From Ktedonobacter sp. SOSP1-85 (lineage in GTDB: Bacteria; Chloroflexota; Ktedonobacteria; Ktedonobacterales; Ktedonobacteraceae): 64,000 nt of DNA. The notes beneath the pieces are model-generated. The model did no database searches and was not told the origin of the DNA. It worked only from the letters and a program-made list of their open reading frames with translations. The stretch lies in assembly GCF_016587415.1 (NCBI RefSeq), contig NZ_BNJI01000003.1, forward strand, positions 558,001 through 622,000, in the 5' to 3' direction. Shown one piece after another: positions 43,124 to 51,213 of the stretch; within the stretch, counting starts at the first letter, position 1, and every line of letters starts with the position of its first letter. The position numbers and the translations under genes were made by a program.

Positions 43124-44548
43124 ATGAGCAATGGAGAGAAAGACTCTTTACTAGAGAATGACGAGTATGAGCTGCAGGTAGTCGATCTGGACGATCCAGA
43201 AAGACAGGGCCACACACCAGCAAAAAAAGCATTTCTTTTCAATGTCTATAGAAAGGCCCTCAAACGGCGAACCGCTACGCTCAATCTTCCTGCCTGGCTG
43301 CGTAGCCGCAAAACTCAGGCGTCGCTGGTAACACTGGTGGTATTACTTGGCTTTGTCTCTCTCAACATCATAAGCGGCTCATGGGCCTTGTTCGTCAATA
43401 CCTCCAGAACTCCAGACTCTGTCGCTAAAGCCAGCACAGTCCAGGCCAGTGCCCCCTGCTATAGCGCCGCACTCGCCCCCGATAACCAGCGTATCGCTAC
43501 CCTGGAACGCGAGTACTGCCTTCAGCCTTCACTCTCTCCTCCCTCACGGCAGCCCAGTAACGCCCTGATACAGGTTTTTAGAGTCAGCAACAAGCAGGCA
43601 TTAAAGCGCTTCACCCTGTACAACACGATCCTCAATCAAGCTATAGCCCAGAAGCTCCCCGCCCAGAACTTTCTGGATGTGCAATACCAACAAATTTCCT
43701 GGTCACCCGATGGCAAACAACTCATCTGCGCCTTTGAAATTTCCCTGTCACGACCTGCCACCCTCGTCTATCCCAATGCCCTCTGGGGGCTCTGGCAACT
43801 AAACGAGGCAACTGGTGCTATCAGTGTACTCTTCGCGCAACAGAACCAGGATAACTTTCTCTCAGATACATTGTCATACGCCGTCTGGGATTTGCAGAGT
43901 GGTTCCATCCTGCCAGCCCAAAGGGACCTCGAGCAGATTATATGGGATTCGCCTCGTTTCTCCTGGGGCAAGAATGGGCAGATACGGGCTCAACCTGCTC
44001 AGGACGAGGCCGCGCAACCCGTTGGCATCCCCTCGCAGGGACAGAGCTTCACACTCTGGCAACCCGGCATTATCCAACCCCAGAACGGCCCCTCACAACC
44101 TCGCTTCAGTTGGAGCACCACCTTCTTCGCCTGGTCGCCAGATCGCTGCTACCTGGCCCTGTTTGCCTGGTCCTCGCGTGTCGAGCGCCTCAACGCGCGT
44201 ATCTCGGCTACACCACCCGAGACCAATATCCTGCCCAGCATCAGCGTCCACGACAACGCACTCAATAACCTGCTCAGCCAGGGGTCAGGAACAGGCGCTT
44301 ATGCCTGGCGACCTGATGGACACATACTGGCGCTCTATAACTTCTCGGCCACACGCATAGAGTTATACGATTGCGCGACGGGCGCACGCCTGCGAACCAT
44401 CACGGTCAAACCAGGCCAGGACGCAAAGACTGTGCCTCTCCCGCAAAGTGGAGTTGACCCTGGCGTCCTCCAGTGGTCCACCGATGGCACACACCTTCTG
44501 CTGGTCCTGGGCAATAAACTCCTGCAAGTCAGCGAGGTTCCCCTTTAA
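43124..44548 (+). CDS. membrane-anchored beta-propeller-like protein
   Basis: The 474-aa product has a 70-residue charged cytosolic N-terminus, one transmembrane helix (SLVTLVVLLGFVSLNIISGS) and a large outer domain. That domain carries WD40/TolB-like blade starts: QQISWSPDGKQLICAF, FFAWSPDRCYLALFAW, AYAWRPDGHILALYNF and LQWSTDGTHLLLVLGN. Such propellers act in protein contacts; the partner is unknown. Related single-pass propellers are common in Ktedonobacteria. ATG 43124 follows AAGGAT. The gene stands alone. Confidence 0.7.
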   Translation: MSNGEKDSLLENDEYELQVVDLDDPERQGHTPAKKAFLFNVYRKALKRRTATLNLPAWLRSRKTQASLVTLVVLLGFVSLNIISGSWALFVNTSRTPDSVAKASTVQASAPCYSAALAPDNQRIATLEREYCLQPSLSPPSRQPSNALIQVFRVSNKQALKRFTLYNTILNQAIAQKLPAQNFLDVQYQQISWSPDGKQLICAFEISLSRPATLVYPNALWGLWQLNEATGAISVLFAQQNQDNFLSDTLSYAVWDLQSGSILPAQRDLEQIIWDSPRFSWGKNGQIRAQPAQDEAAQPVGIPSQGQSFTLWQPGIIQPQNGPSQPRFSWSTTFFAWSPDRCYLALFAWSSRVERLNARISATPPETNILPSISVHDNALNNLLSQGSGTGAYAWRPDGHILALYNFSATRIELYDCATGARLRTITVKPGQDAKTVPLPQSGVDPGVLQWSTDGTHLLLVLGNKLLQVSEVPL

Positions 44549-44637
44549 CCGAAACGAGTGCCCATTGCGGCGCTTTCGTGTTTTGTTGTAAGCTTGCCAG
44601 AAGACAATACCTAACACAATGCAAGGAGCCTACATTT

Positions 44638-45042
44638 ATGCAGATTCGCCGACTTGATCATGTCAGTTTATACGTGCGCGATGTGGAGCACTCGCGCCAA
44701 TTCTATGCCCAGGTACTTGGCATGGAGGAGATCGCTCGCCCAGGCAGCTTCAACTTCCCTGGCGCCTGGCTCAAAAAGGGGAGCGCCATCATCCACCTCA
44801 TCGGCGAGGATACCCCTGGACGCGTCGACGCCATCTACGCTGGCAGCTACACCCAGCATGAACTCGCTCTTGGGCGCGACACCCATATCGCCTTCGAAGT
44901 CGAGGACCTCGAAGCAGCCCAGCAGCACCTCAAGGCCCGCAACATCGAGATCGTTGGCGGCCCCAAACCCCGAGGCGACGGCGTCACCCAGCTCTACGTC
45001 CGCGACCCCGACGGCTACGTCATCGAACTCTTCTCCTGGTGA
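44638..45042 (+). CDS. VOC-family (glyoxalase-like) protein
   Basis: The 134-aa protein has the vicinal oxygen chelate pattern in two beta-alpha-beta-beta-beta modules: RRLDHVSLYVRDVEHSRQFY (metal His), AIIHLIGED, DTHIAFEVEDLEAAQQHLKA (second His) and VRDPDGYVIELFSW (metal Glu). Family members include lactoylglutathione lyase, dioxygenases and fosfomycin-type resistance enzymes; this one is unassigned. ATG 44638 has AAGGAG at 9 bases. Its last codon and stop lie in the left arm of the palindrome at 45038-45120. Confidence 0.83.
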   Translation: MQIRRLDHVSLYVRDVEHSRQFYAQVLGMEEIARPGSFNFPGAWLKKGSAIIHLIGEDTPGRVDAIYAGSYTQHELALGRDTHIAFEVEDLEAAQQHLKARNIEIVGGPKPRGDGVTQLYVRDPDGYVIELFSW

Positions 45043-45120
45043 ATAAATAGAAGCAGCAAAAGAGGCTGGACTGATCTAGTAGATCAGTCCAGCCTCTTTT
45101 GCTGCTTCTATTTATTCACC
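45038..45120. terminator. 41-bp perfect palindrome spanning two convergent stops
   Basis: Arm 45038-45078 (GGTGAATAAATAGAAGCAGC..) is the exact complement of 45080-45120, around one central base. The VOC stop (TGA 45040-45042) lies in the left arm and the stop of the small leftward gene (45112-45114) in the right arm. It is the longest perfect palindrome in the window. Confidence 0.9.
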
Positions 45121-45231
45121 GCACTGTTGTTTATCGATGGTGCGTTTCTCAACCTCGTAGGAAATAGTCATAAAGCCGAAGGCCGCCACAGCGATCAGGA
45201 CGATGAGCAGGAGTGCGAGGATAGTTGCCAT
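45112..45231 (-). CDS. 39-aa single-helix membrane protein
   Basis: ATG 45231 is preceded by an AAGGAG site and encodes MATILALLLIVLIAVAAFGF, a clear membrane helix, then a short charged tail TISYEVEKRTIDKQQCGE. The stop TAA is inside the palindrome arm. Small one-helix proteins of this kind often modulate a membrane complex; no partner is adjacent. The start signal and convergent placement support it as a real gene. Confidence 0.6.
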   Translation of the reverse strand: MATILALLLIVLIAVAAFGFMTISYEVEKRTIDKQQCGE

Positions 45232-45339
45232 AATAAATCTCCTTTGCTGGCTGCGTGTGGAAATAACAGCATTAGGGAATACCCATATTCAATAAGTGAT
45301 TTTTTTACTATACGTGTACATATTCAGAAGTTGCAGATC

Positions 45340-45391
45340 AATCGTGTGAGCGGAGCTAGCCGCTGCGAAGCGGCGTTCACGATTGTTTTTC
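45340..45391 (+). terminator. terminator-like hairpin in a gene-free stretch
   Basis: AATCGTG (45340-45346) pairs with CACGATT (45378-45384), with an inner GCCGC/GCGGC, and TTTTT follows. No gene ends here, so it may close an unseen short RNA. The stretch 45232-45843 has no protein gene I can support. Confidence 0.5.
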
Positions 45392-45843
45392 AATAACATG
45401 ACATTAAAGTTGAGGTTGTCTCTACTACAGGAAACACATCCCACCAGAAAATTATTCCCGCCCATACTTCCTAAAGTAAAAAACGTTTTAAGCAAGCGTT
45501 TTGGTCACTCTTTTGCCTCAACAATTTGGCACTCCATTAAACACACATGCAAAATCTGGGTTAAGATGTGACACGCTGACATAGTTCTAAGGTCCTGGAT
45601 TAACGCATCCAACTTGACCGATCCATGCCCCTTCGGATACAGTTTGTAGGAGCGCTACGGTGCGCCACTTGATATACGCGCTCTGGCAATTCAGGTATGA
45701 GGAACGAATACTCGCCTTGCGCTACATACATTTGAGCTTCCCGGTCAGCTAAAAAGAGGAGGTCTGAGTTTTAGGGAGGTCTTGTAAGTCATCTGTAGTT
45801 GTCCTGAGGGACTCTTCAGATTCTGGAAGGGATTTAGTGTAGT

Positions 45844-46869
45844 ATGTCGTTTTTAAAACGTCGCTCAAAGCGTAATTTAGAATCCAAAGTAGCTTCCAAT
45901 CCAGTCATTCAGGAGGCTCCCAACCAGGAGGAAGCATATGAGGTGGAACAGCTTCCTTTCCCAGATATAACTACAACCGACAGGATACCACAACTAGCCC
46001 CTACGCCTACCGCAACAAGCCAGCCCAATACAGGCCCTATTTATACAACAGGTACGCTAAAAGCTATCCTCGATACCACGAAAACCTCTGGTACGACTCA
46101 GCCATTCGCCACCAGTGCGTATCGGAGCAATACGACGGCTCTACGCATGCCTGTGGTCATCAAGGGTTCAGACAAACAGAGCACCGGCATGCTTCCACCT
46201 CAGCCTAAGGGCAGGCGCTTGATGCTCCATGTGACGGTTACCGCGCTCCTGCTCTTTATTATGGCAGGCTCACTAATGGCCGTGGCTGCGGTCGGCGATG
46301 TAGGTGCCCATACAGGGACCGCTAATTCCTCTCCCAGCACCAATGGCATGTTTAATTCAAATGGGGATAACTCGGCGTTGCTCGCCCAACAGGCTGCGAC
46401 CGCTACGGCGGTGACGCAGGATGGCTATGAGCCTCCCCGGCAGACACCCAAGACCAGTAGCGCACCTGCTCCCGCTCCCACCTATCCCGGCGTCAATCCG
46501 GGACCAGCCCTCGGTGGCTCGGGCAACCATTTCTTCCAGGGCCAGTGTACCTATTGGGCCGCGTATCGCTTCCACCAGCTCACAAATGTGTGGGTTCCCT
46601 GGCTGGGCGACGCCTGGCAATGGTCGGGACAGGCCGCGGCCTCTGGCTGGCACGTCTCCGGTAGTCCCTCTGTCGGTGCTATCATCGTGCTGCAACCCGG
46701 CGTCCAGGGCGCTGGCGGCTATGGCCACGTGGCTATTGTCGAGCGCATCAACTCGGATGGCAGCGTCTATGCCAGCAACTATAACTGGTATGCCGGCGGC
46801 GGCGGCTTCGGTATTCTCTCTTACTGGACCTTCTCTCCCGGTAGTGGTGTCTCGTTCGTCACCCTATAA
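45844..46869 (+). CDS. membrane-anchored CHAP-domain cell-wall hydrolase
   Basis: The 341-aa protein has a 125-residue Thr/Pro-rich cytosolic part, one transmembrane helix (LHVTVTALLLFIMAGSLMAV), a low-complexity linker and a C-terminal CHAP amidase domain. Catalytic Cys is in FFQGQCTYWAAYRF and His in GGYGHVAIVERINSDG, with the usual YASNYNWY strand after it. CHAP domains cut peptidoglycan peptides or amide bonds, here outside the membrane. A long N-terminal cytosolic region is unusual and may place the enzyme. ATG 45844 follows AAGGGA. Confidence 0.8.
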   Translation: MSFLKRRSKRNLESKVASNPVIQEAPNQEEAYEVEQLPFPDITTTDRIPQLAPTPTATSQPNTGPIYTTGTLKAILDTTKTSGTTQPFATSAYRSNTTALRMPVVIKGSDKQSTGMLPPQPKGRRLMLHVTVTALLLFIMAGSLMAVAAVGDVGAHTGTANSSPSTNGMFNSNGDNSALLAQQAATATAVTQDGYEPPRQTPKTSSAPAPAPTYPGVNPGPALGGSGNHFFQGQCTYWAAYRFHQLTNVWVPWLGDAWQWSGQAAASGWHVSGSPSVGAIIVLQPGVQGAGGYGHVAIVERINSDGSVYASNYNWYAGGGGFGILSYWTFSPGSGVSFVTL

Positions 46870-46890
46870 ATTGATACATTAAGATACTTC

Positions 46891-46951
46891 GCAGATATGG
46901 GATGTGGGATGGCAAAGCCGTTGGCCTTGCCATCCCACATCCCATATCTGC
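46891..46951. terminator. 25-bp palindrome after the CHAP gene
   Basis: GCAGATATGGGATGTGGGAT plus GGCAA (46891-46915) is the exact complement of 46927-46951. A GCC/GGC pair extends the stem after one mismatch, with a 3-nt loop. Confidence 0.82.
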
Positions 46952-47013
46952 TATACTATCGCTACAAGCTCTTGTGTATTTCCTGCTCAACTCAGACATG
47001 AAGGAAGGACAAT

Positions 47014-47934
47014 GTGTTTCCTTATTTTCCTTTAAAAGCTGACGTTTTCTCTATGGCTATGGGGACACAGGCCCTGGAAAACGATCGCCTTATAGAGATT
47101 GATCCCGATCACTATGCACCTGAGATACAGCTCAAACGCGCACTCCTGACAAACGACCAGAATCACTATCTACACGCCCCACAGGAGACTCTTCCAGCTC
47201 AATGGGAGATCGTGGAACTGCTTTTAGAGCAGCTTGCCCGCGACTATCCCCATTATTTCTCACTAACGAAGAACGGTAAGCAGGTAACATGGCACAATAG
47301 CCTGCTTCAAGAGATGACGGTCTTTGAAATGGGCCTGGCCGCCAGCCTCCCCTATGCCCCCCTGGACTGGCTGGGAAGGCAGGTTCAGGAGGACTTGCTT
47401 CTGCTGCGCGCCGATACGGCACAGGGTATCCCCCTGGTCGCGGGCCAGCTCTGCTTCCCCAACGCCTGGTGCCTGGAGGAGAAACTGGGCAAGTCGTTTT
47501 TAGCAATTCATCAGGAGGTGCCGCTCTTCGCGGAACGTATCGGGCGTTCGTCCTACCTCTTGCTGGAACGCTTAAAGGTTGGCAGGCCCGTCTGGCGCCT
47601 CAACTGGGCCATCAAGAACATCCCCCGGCTCAATCTCACGCCCAGATATGCCTACGAGGTAGCGCAAGCGCAACGTGAACTCACGCCCGAAACTATCGGC
47701 AAGCTATGCCTGCTACGCGTAGAACGCCAGGCACTCATCCGTCTGCCTCACACACAGGATATTCTCTTCACCATCCACACTTACCAGGAACCCATAGCCA
47801 CCATCGCGCAAAACGGTCAGCAAGCCAGGACTCTCCTGGGCGTCCTCCAGACGACCCCGCCTGAAGTCTTGCAATATAAGGGCATTGCTCCTTTCGCCCC
47901 CATGCTCATTGACTATCTTCTCAACCAGCTCTGA
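47014..47934 (+). CDS. DUF3445 (heme-dependent oxidative N-demethylase-like) protein
   Basis: The 306-aa protein matches the DUF3445 pattern: EIDPDHYAPEIQLKRALL, LLLEQLARDYPHYFSL, LQVQEDLLLLR-like acidic block, LVAGQLCFPNAWCLEEKLGK, IHQEVPLFAERIG and WRLNWAIKNIPRLNL, with LLRVERQALIRLPHTQDILF and FTIHTYQEPI near the end. Family members bind heme and oxidatively demethylate amines. GTG 47014 fits the AAGGAAGGA site. An ATG two bases earlier would start only a 7-codon frame, so initiation may be shared. The gap before it is 144 bp. Confidence 0.82.
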   Translation: MFPYFPLKADVFSMAMGTQALENDRLIEIDPDHYAPEIQLKRALLTNDQNHYLHAPQETLPAQWEIVELLLEQLARDYPHYFSLTKNGKQVTWHNSLLQEMTVFEMGLAASLPYAPLDWLGRQVQEDLLLLRADTAQGIPLVAGQLCFPNAWCLEEKLGKSFLAIHQEVPLFAERIGRSSYLLLERLKVGRPVWRLNWAIKNIPRLNLTPRYAYEVAQAQRELTPETIGKLCLLRVERQALIRLPHTQDILFTIHTYQEPIATIAQNGQQARTLLGVLQTTPPEVLQYKGIAPFAPMLIDYLLNQL

Positions 47935-47977
47935 GTCATCGGCCTAGGGGCACGCCAACGATGAAGCGTGGATCTCC

Positions 47978-48000
47978 AGTCTATGCCAGCATGGCCCTAC
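47978..48000. repeat. decayed half copy of the GTAGGGTCCATGC repeat
   Basis: AGTCTATGCCAGCATGGCCC plus TAC matches the right arm at 9088-9111 at all but two positions. No left arm is present. Confidence 0.55.
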
Positions 48001-48006
48001 CGTTAG

Positions 48007-48477
48007 CTACTCCAGTATCTTGCGCATATTGATGTTGGTGGGGACATAGCCAAGCTTTTCATACATCTGGAGGGCACCCTTGTTATGGCCAAAGACGTGC
48101 AGACCAATGGAGGAGAGGCAAAGTTCGCGCACCTTCTCTTCCATGAGCTGGAAGGCCTGGGAGCCATAGCCATGTCTGCGATGGGCCTCATCGATTTTGA
48201 CGTCATAGACGAAAGCCATTGGCTCACCCCTTACGACCCTGGCAAACCAGAGGATGCCTACATGCACGTCGCGCTGCTCATCATAGATCGAGTATAAATA
48301 GTGGTCTGGCGTCTGCACGCCCTCCGGCAGGTAGTTTTGATATTCTTTCCGCGATTCCTCGTAGGCGTTCTCAGCCGTCCAGCGCCCTCCCTTGATATGG
48401 TCCTCCGCATACTCTCGAATTGAATGGCTTAAATACTGCTCAAATTGCTCCTCGGTCATAGCTACCAGTTGCGTCAT
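48007..48477 (-). CDS. GNAT-family N-acetyltransferase
   Basis: The 156-aa protein has a helical N-terminus (MTEEQFEQYLSHSIREYAED) and the GNAT core: IYDEQRDVHVGILWFARVV, motif A VYDVKIDEAHRRHGYGSQAF (acetyl-CoA loop R-R-x-G-Y-G), and motif B IGLHVFGHNKGALQMYEKLG. Substrate unknown; the layout is like that of small-molecule acetyltransferases. ATG 48477 has AAGGAGAGG at 5 bases. All motifs are intact, unlike the GNAT remnant at 33833-34135. Confidence 0.85.
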   Translation of the reverse strand: MTQLVAMTEEQFEQYLSHSIREYAEDHIKGGRWTAENAYEESRKEYQNYLPEGVQTPDHYLYSIYDEQRDVHVGILWFARVVRGEPMAFVYDVKIDEAHRRHGYGSQAFQLMEEKVRELCLSSIGLHVFGHNKGALQMYEKLGYVPTNINMRKILE

Positions 48478-48514
48478 ACAGCCTCTCCTTTGTCTCTTAC
48501 TTTATAGATACGCC

Positions 48515-50173
48515 TCATTCTGAGAGCTCCCCGCGCGAAAGCAGCGGGGGTTCCAGGGGTTCGGCCCACGCTTCCAGTTCTTCCCACCGAAGCAGGGAGG
48601 CTGACTCTTGTGGTGGTTCCCCTGAACTTTTGGGCAGACGCGCTCCAGCTCGGGCCAGGCCCAAGCTTCGGGGCAGTGCCTGCCCCTCTTTCGCGCGTTG
48701 GATACTATGCTCGTGTGCTACCCGCAGGCGCGCTTCCGCACCTTCCCAATACCCCTGGTATCGGGCACACGAGGGAATGGGATCTGCTGGATCGAGATAG
48801 GCGGCAAGAAAGGCCGAGTACAGGTCGCGTTGCACGGGACCCACGCCACAGGAGCACTGGTGCCACCGCTGAGAGAGCGGCTTTTTGACCCGTCTGCCAC
48901 AGCCATGACACCATTGACTCAGTGCTGTCGTGCGTGTGGGAACTTCTACCAGGATGCCGCCCGTGCTTGCAACGGTGCGCCTCAACAACTCCACAAACAT
49001 CCCTGGGGCTCGCAGTCCCACACTCTTGCCAAACGTTTTTTGCCAGGCCTTGTAGGACATCTTTTCGATGATGATGGTGCTGCCCAGCGCGACCACCTCA
49101 TGCACCTTGCGGCCATGCAGGCTCTTGCGGTGCGCCACCAGCTTGCGCTCTTTGCTCGCTTTGCGCCGTCGCGTGGCCTGGTAGCGTTTGCTCTGCATCC
49201 ACCGCAGCTTCCGCTTGCCCTGCTTTTTGATGCGCCCCTTCTCGTCGTAGTGTTCAGGATTGCCCGCTCGCCTCTGCCGCTCCATCTGCCGCTGCAAGCG
49301 ACGAATGGCCTTCGCATCAGGGGCCAATTCCGCGCAGAACACCTGCAGGCTCGCCTCCCCTTCCTGGGGAACGAGGGCCAGCGTCGAGGGTCCCAGATCC
49401 CCTCCAACGGTGCTCGTCCCAACGGTGTGTTTGGGCTTATGGTGAGGCTTGCCCTCCAGGGCCAGCTGGACCACGTAGCGATATCCCTGCGCATCAGCTC
49501 CGGCGGCTCTGGGGCTACTGGCGGGACGTTGGATGAGGCGAGCGTACTTGATGCGGTGCTTGAGGCCATGGGTCACCACCTCATCCTTCCAGTCGATGAG
49601 GGCGGGCACCTGGTCTCCGTTCCAGAGGAGAAAACCTGCGTTTCCGGCTTCGGGTGGCTGCAGGACAAACCGAAGGCTGGTATCATTGCGCTTGTTTTCG
49701 ATGCTGGAGAAGCCGCGCCCTCGACTCTTGAAACGCACGCGTGTGGCCTTGCCCAGGCAGACGCGATTGAGGGCGCGATAGGCGCGAGTGGCCAGCGTTT
49801 GCGCCAGCACCGCCTCGATGTGCTCGGCAATCCAGCCCACGCGTAGCCCCTTGACGGCTTCATGCAGGGCGGCTTCGGAGAAGCCATGCGCCTTGCGCAA
49901 GGCGGAGAAGGCTGCCGCGCGTTCCGCTTTGTGGGTGCGAGGAAGGGCGCGGGCCTCTTGCCAGGCGGGGTCAGCCCGCATGCGCCTCAAACGCTTCTGG
50001 CCTTCGGAGAGGATGGCATTGTAGAGCTGGCGAGCGGCTTCCAGATGGGCGCGCAGGCGGGCGGCTTGCCCTGGATCGACGACCAGGGGCAGTTCCAGCA
50101 GAAAGGTGGGGGTTGCAGGTCGCTTCTCCTGCTGTTCTTTCTGTTTGCGTTGTCCCTGACACTTCTTCGACAT
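48515..50173 (-). CDS. tnpB: large TnpB-like RNA-guided nuclease
   Basis: The product is 552 aa, larger than typical TnpB. RuvC residues are present: Asp in TVGGDLGPSTLALVP, Glu in STIIIEKMSYKAWQK and Asp in GPVQRDLYSAFLAAYL. The zinc finger is WCHGCGRR..HQCSCG. The basic KRKLRWMQSKRYQATRRRKA helix lies before the Glu motif as in IS1341-type TnpBs. The C-terminus has an extra 80 residues, partly encoded by the element end (GARLPKSSGEPPQESASLLR). ATG 50173 has AAGGGG at 7 bases; the upstream in-frame extension crosses the element's left-end hairpin and is not used. Confidence 0.82.
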   Translation of the reverse strand: MSKKCQGQRKQKEQQEKRPATPTFLLELPLVVDPGQAARLRAHLEAARQLYNAILSEGQKRLRRMRADPAWQEARALPRTHKAERAAAFSALRKAHGFSEAALHEAVKGLRVGWIAEHIEAVLAQTLATRAYRALNRVCLGKATRVRFKSRGRGFSSIENKRNDTSLRFVLQPPEAGNAGFLLWNGDQVPALIDWKDEVVTHGLKHRIKYARLIQRPASSPRAAGADAQGYRYVVQLALEGKPHHKPKHTVGTSTVGGDLGPSTLALVPQEGEASLQVFCAELAPDAKAIRRLQRQMERQRRAGNPEHYDEKGRIKKQGKRKLRWMQSKRYQATRRRKASKERKLVAHRKSLHGRKVHEVVALGSTIIIEKMSYKAWQKTFGKSVGLRAPGMFVELLRRTVASTGGILVEVPTRTTALSQWCHGCGRRVKKPLSQRWHQCSCGVGPVQRDLYSAFLAAYLDPADPIPSCARYQGYWEGAEARLRVAHEHSIQRAKEGQALPRSLGLARAGARLPKSSGEPPQESASLLRWEELEAWAEPLEPPLLSRGELSE

Positions 50174-50328
50174 TCTGGCCCCTTCTTTGAACACACACGT
50201 GATCTTGATCCACTGACGCCTATTGTAGCAGAGTGTCCGGAAGAACGCAAGTTCTAGGTATCTGACCCTGCTCTCTTTCCTCTCATCCAGCAGAGGCGGC
50301 GATTCATCCCCGGCATGAATGACCGGGG
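48529..50328. mobile_element. IS1341/IS605-type element carrying the large tnpB (approximate ends)
   Basis: The left end has the hairpin CCCCGG..CCGGGG (50308-50328) and the right end CCCCGC..GCGGGG (48529-48549), both typical subterminal hairpins of this superfamily. There is no TnpA. Exact boundaries cannot be set because these elements lack target duplications. An omega-RNA would be expected at the right end, overlapping the last codons of tnpB. Confidence 0.6.
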
Positions 50329-50511
50329 CTTTCTCGCCGCGTTCTCTGTAACACAGGCAGATTATCCGCCGCACTTGTAGCATTCAGACGAGTTGGTATT
50401 CCTGTGTCGACCCGCAAAGCGGGCGCGTCGTGATATCTCCTGTGAGGAGAAAACAAAGCCTCATGGGTCAATAAGCCAGGAGATAAGTTTGCCGAAAGGA
50501 GGCACATTTTT

Positions 50512-51111
50512 ATGGGCATCTCACGTTATGATCCCTTCGGTGAGGGATTAAGTCTGCGCAACGCTATCAACCAGCTTTTTGAGCAGAGTTTTATACGACC
50601 ACGCCTGTTTGGCGAAGGCCTTGAGACAAGCCTACCTGTCGATGTCTACGAGGAAAGCAATAACTATGTCGTACATGCGGCACTGCCAGGGATGAAACCC
50701 GAAGACATCAGCCTGACCATCGATCAGCATATGCTCACCATCCATGGCCAGTATCGCCGTAGCTCTGATGTTCCACAAGGCAACTGGCTCGTACATGAGC
50801 TTCACTCGGGAACATTCACCCGAAGCATGAGCTTTGAGCGTCCTGTTGACATGGACCATGTACAGACCGAGTATGAAAATGGGATCCTGACCATACGCCT
50901 ACCTGTGAGTGAGGCGGCTCGTCCGCGCCATATCGCCATTCAGGCAGGTCAGGAACAAGCACGAGGTACAATTGAAGCCCCACAATCACGGGTGTCGGAG
51001 AGTGGTGCGTCCTCTGCGACAGCTAGCCAGCAGCAGCCATCTCCAGCCCCTGAACAGCGGTCAGCATCCATGGATGAATCACAGCGTCCATCCACTGACC
51101 TTGGGCACTAG
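50512..51111 (+). CDS. Hsp20-family small heat shock protein
   Basis: The 199-aa protein contains an alpha-crystallin domain from residue 40 to 135: LPVDVYEESNNYVVHAALPG, MKPEDISLTIDQHMLTIHGQ, FTRSMSFERPVDMDHVQTEY and ENGILTIRLPVSE (A-x-x-x-n-G-v/I-L with the I-x-I/V type end). It holds unfolding proteins for refolding by DnaK. The 50-residue Ser/Gln/Pro-rich C-terminal tail is longer than usual. ATG 50512 has AAAGGAGG at 9 bases. In the 338-bp upstream gap I see the TnpB left-end hairpin and a CGACCCGC/GCGGG..GTCG hairpin at 50407-50431, but no CIRCE element. Confidence 0.9.
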   Translation: MGISRYDPFGEGLSLRNAINQLFEQSFIRPRLFGEGLETSLPVDVYEESNNYVVHAALPGMKPEDISLTIDQHMLTIHGQYRRSSDVPQGNWLVHELHSGTFTRSMSFERPVDMDHVQTEYENGILTIRLPVSEAARPRHIAIQAGQEQARGTIEAPQSRVSESGASSATASQQQPSPAPEQRSASMDESQRPSTDLGH

Positions 51112-51213
51112 CTACAATAATACTGACAGCCTGTAATCTCTGAGAGGCAAAGTTGGCAACACGACACATGCTTGCTTTGCCTCTCTCCACAAGCCACCAG
51201 GAAAGGATACATC

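Noticed and set aside
48698..49846. 382-codon plus-strand frame inside the large tnpB
   Set aside because: It is a GC-rich shadow on the opposite strand; the minus-strand frame has RuvC and zinc motifs.
50329..50511. CIRCE or riboswitch upstream of hsp20
   Set aside because: A CGACCCGC..GCGGG hairpin exists but there is no TTAGCACTC-type inverted repeat or known aptamer pattern.
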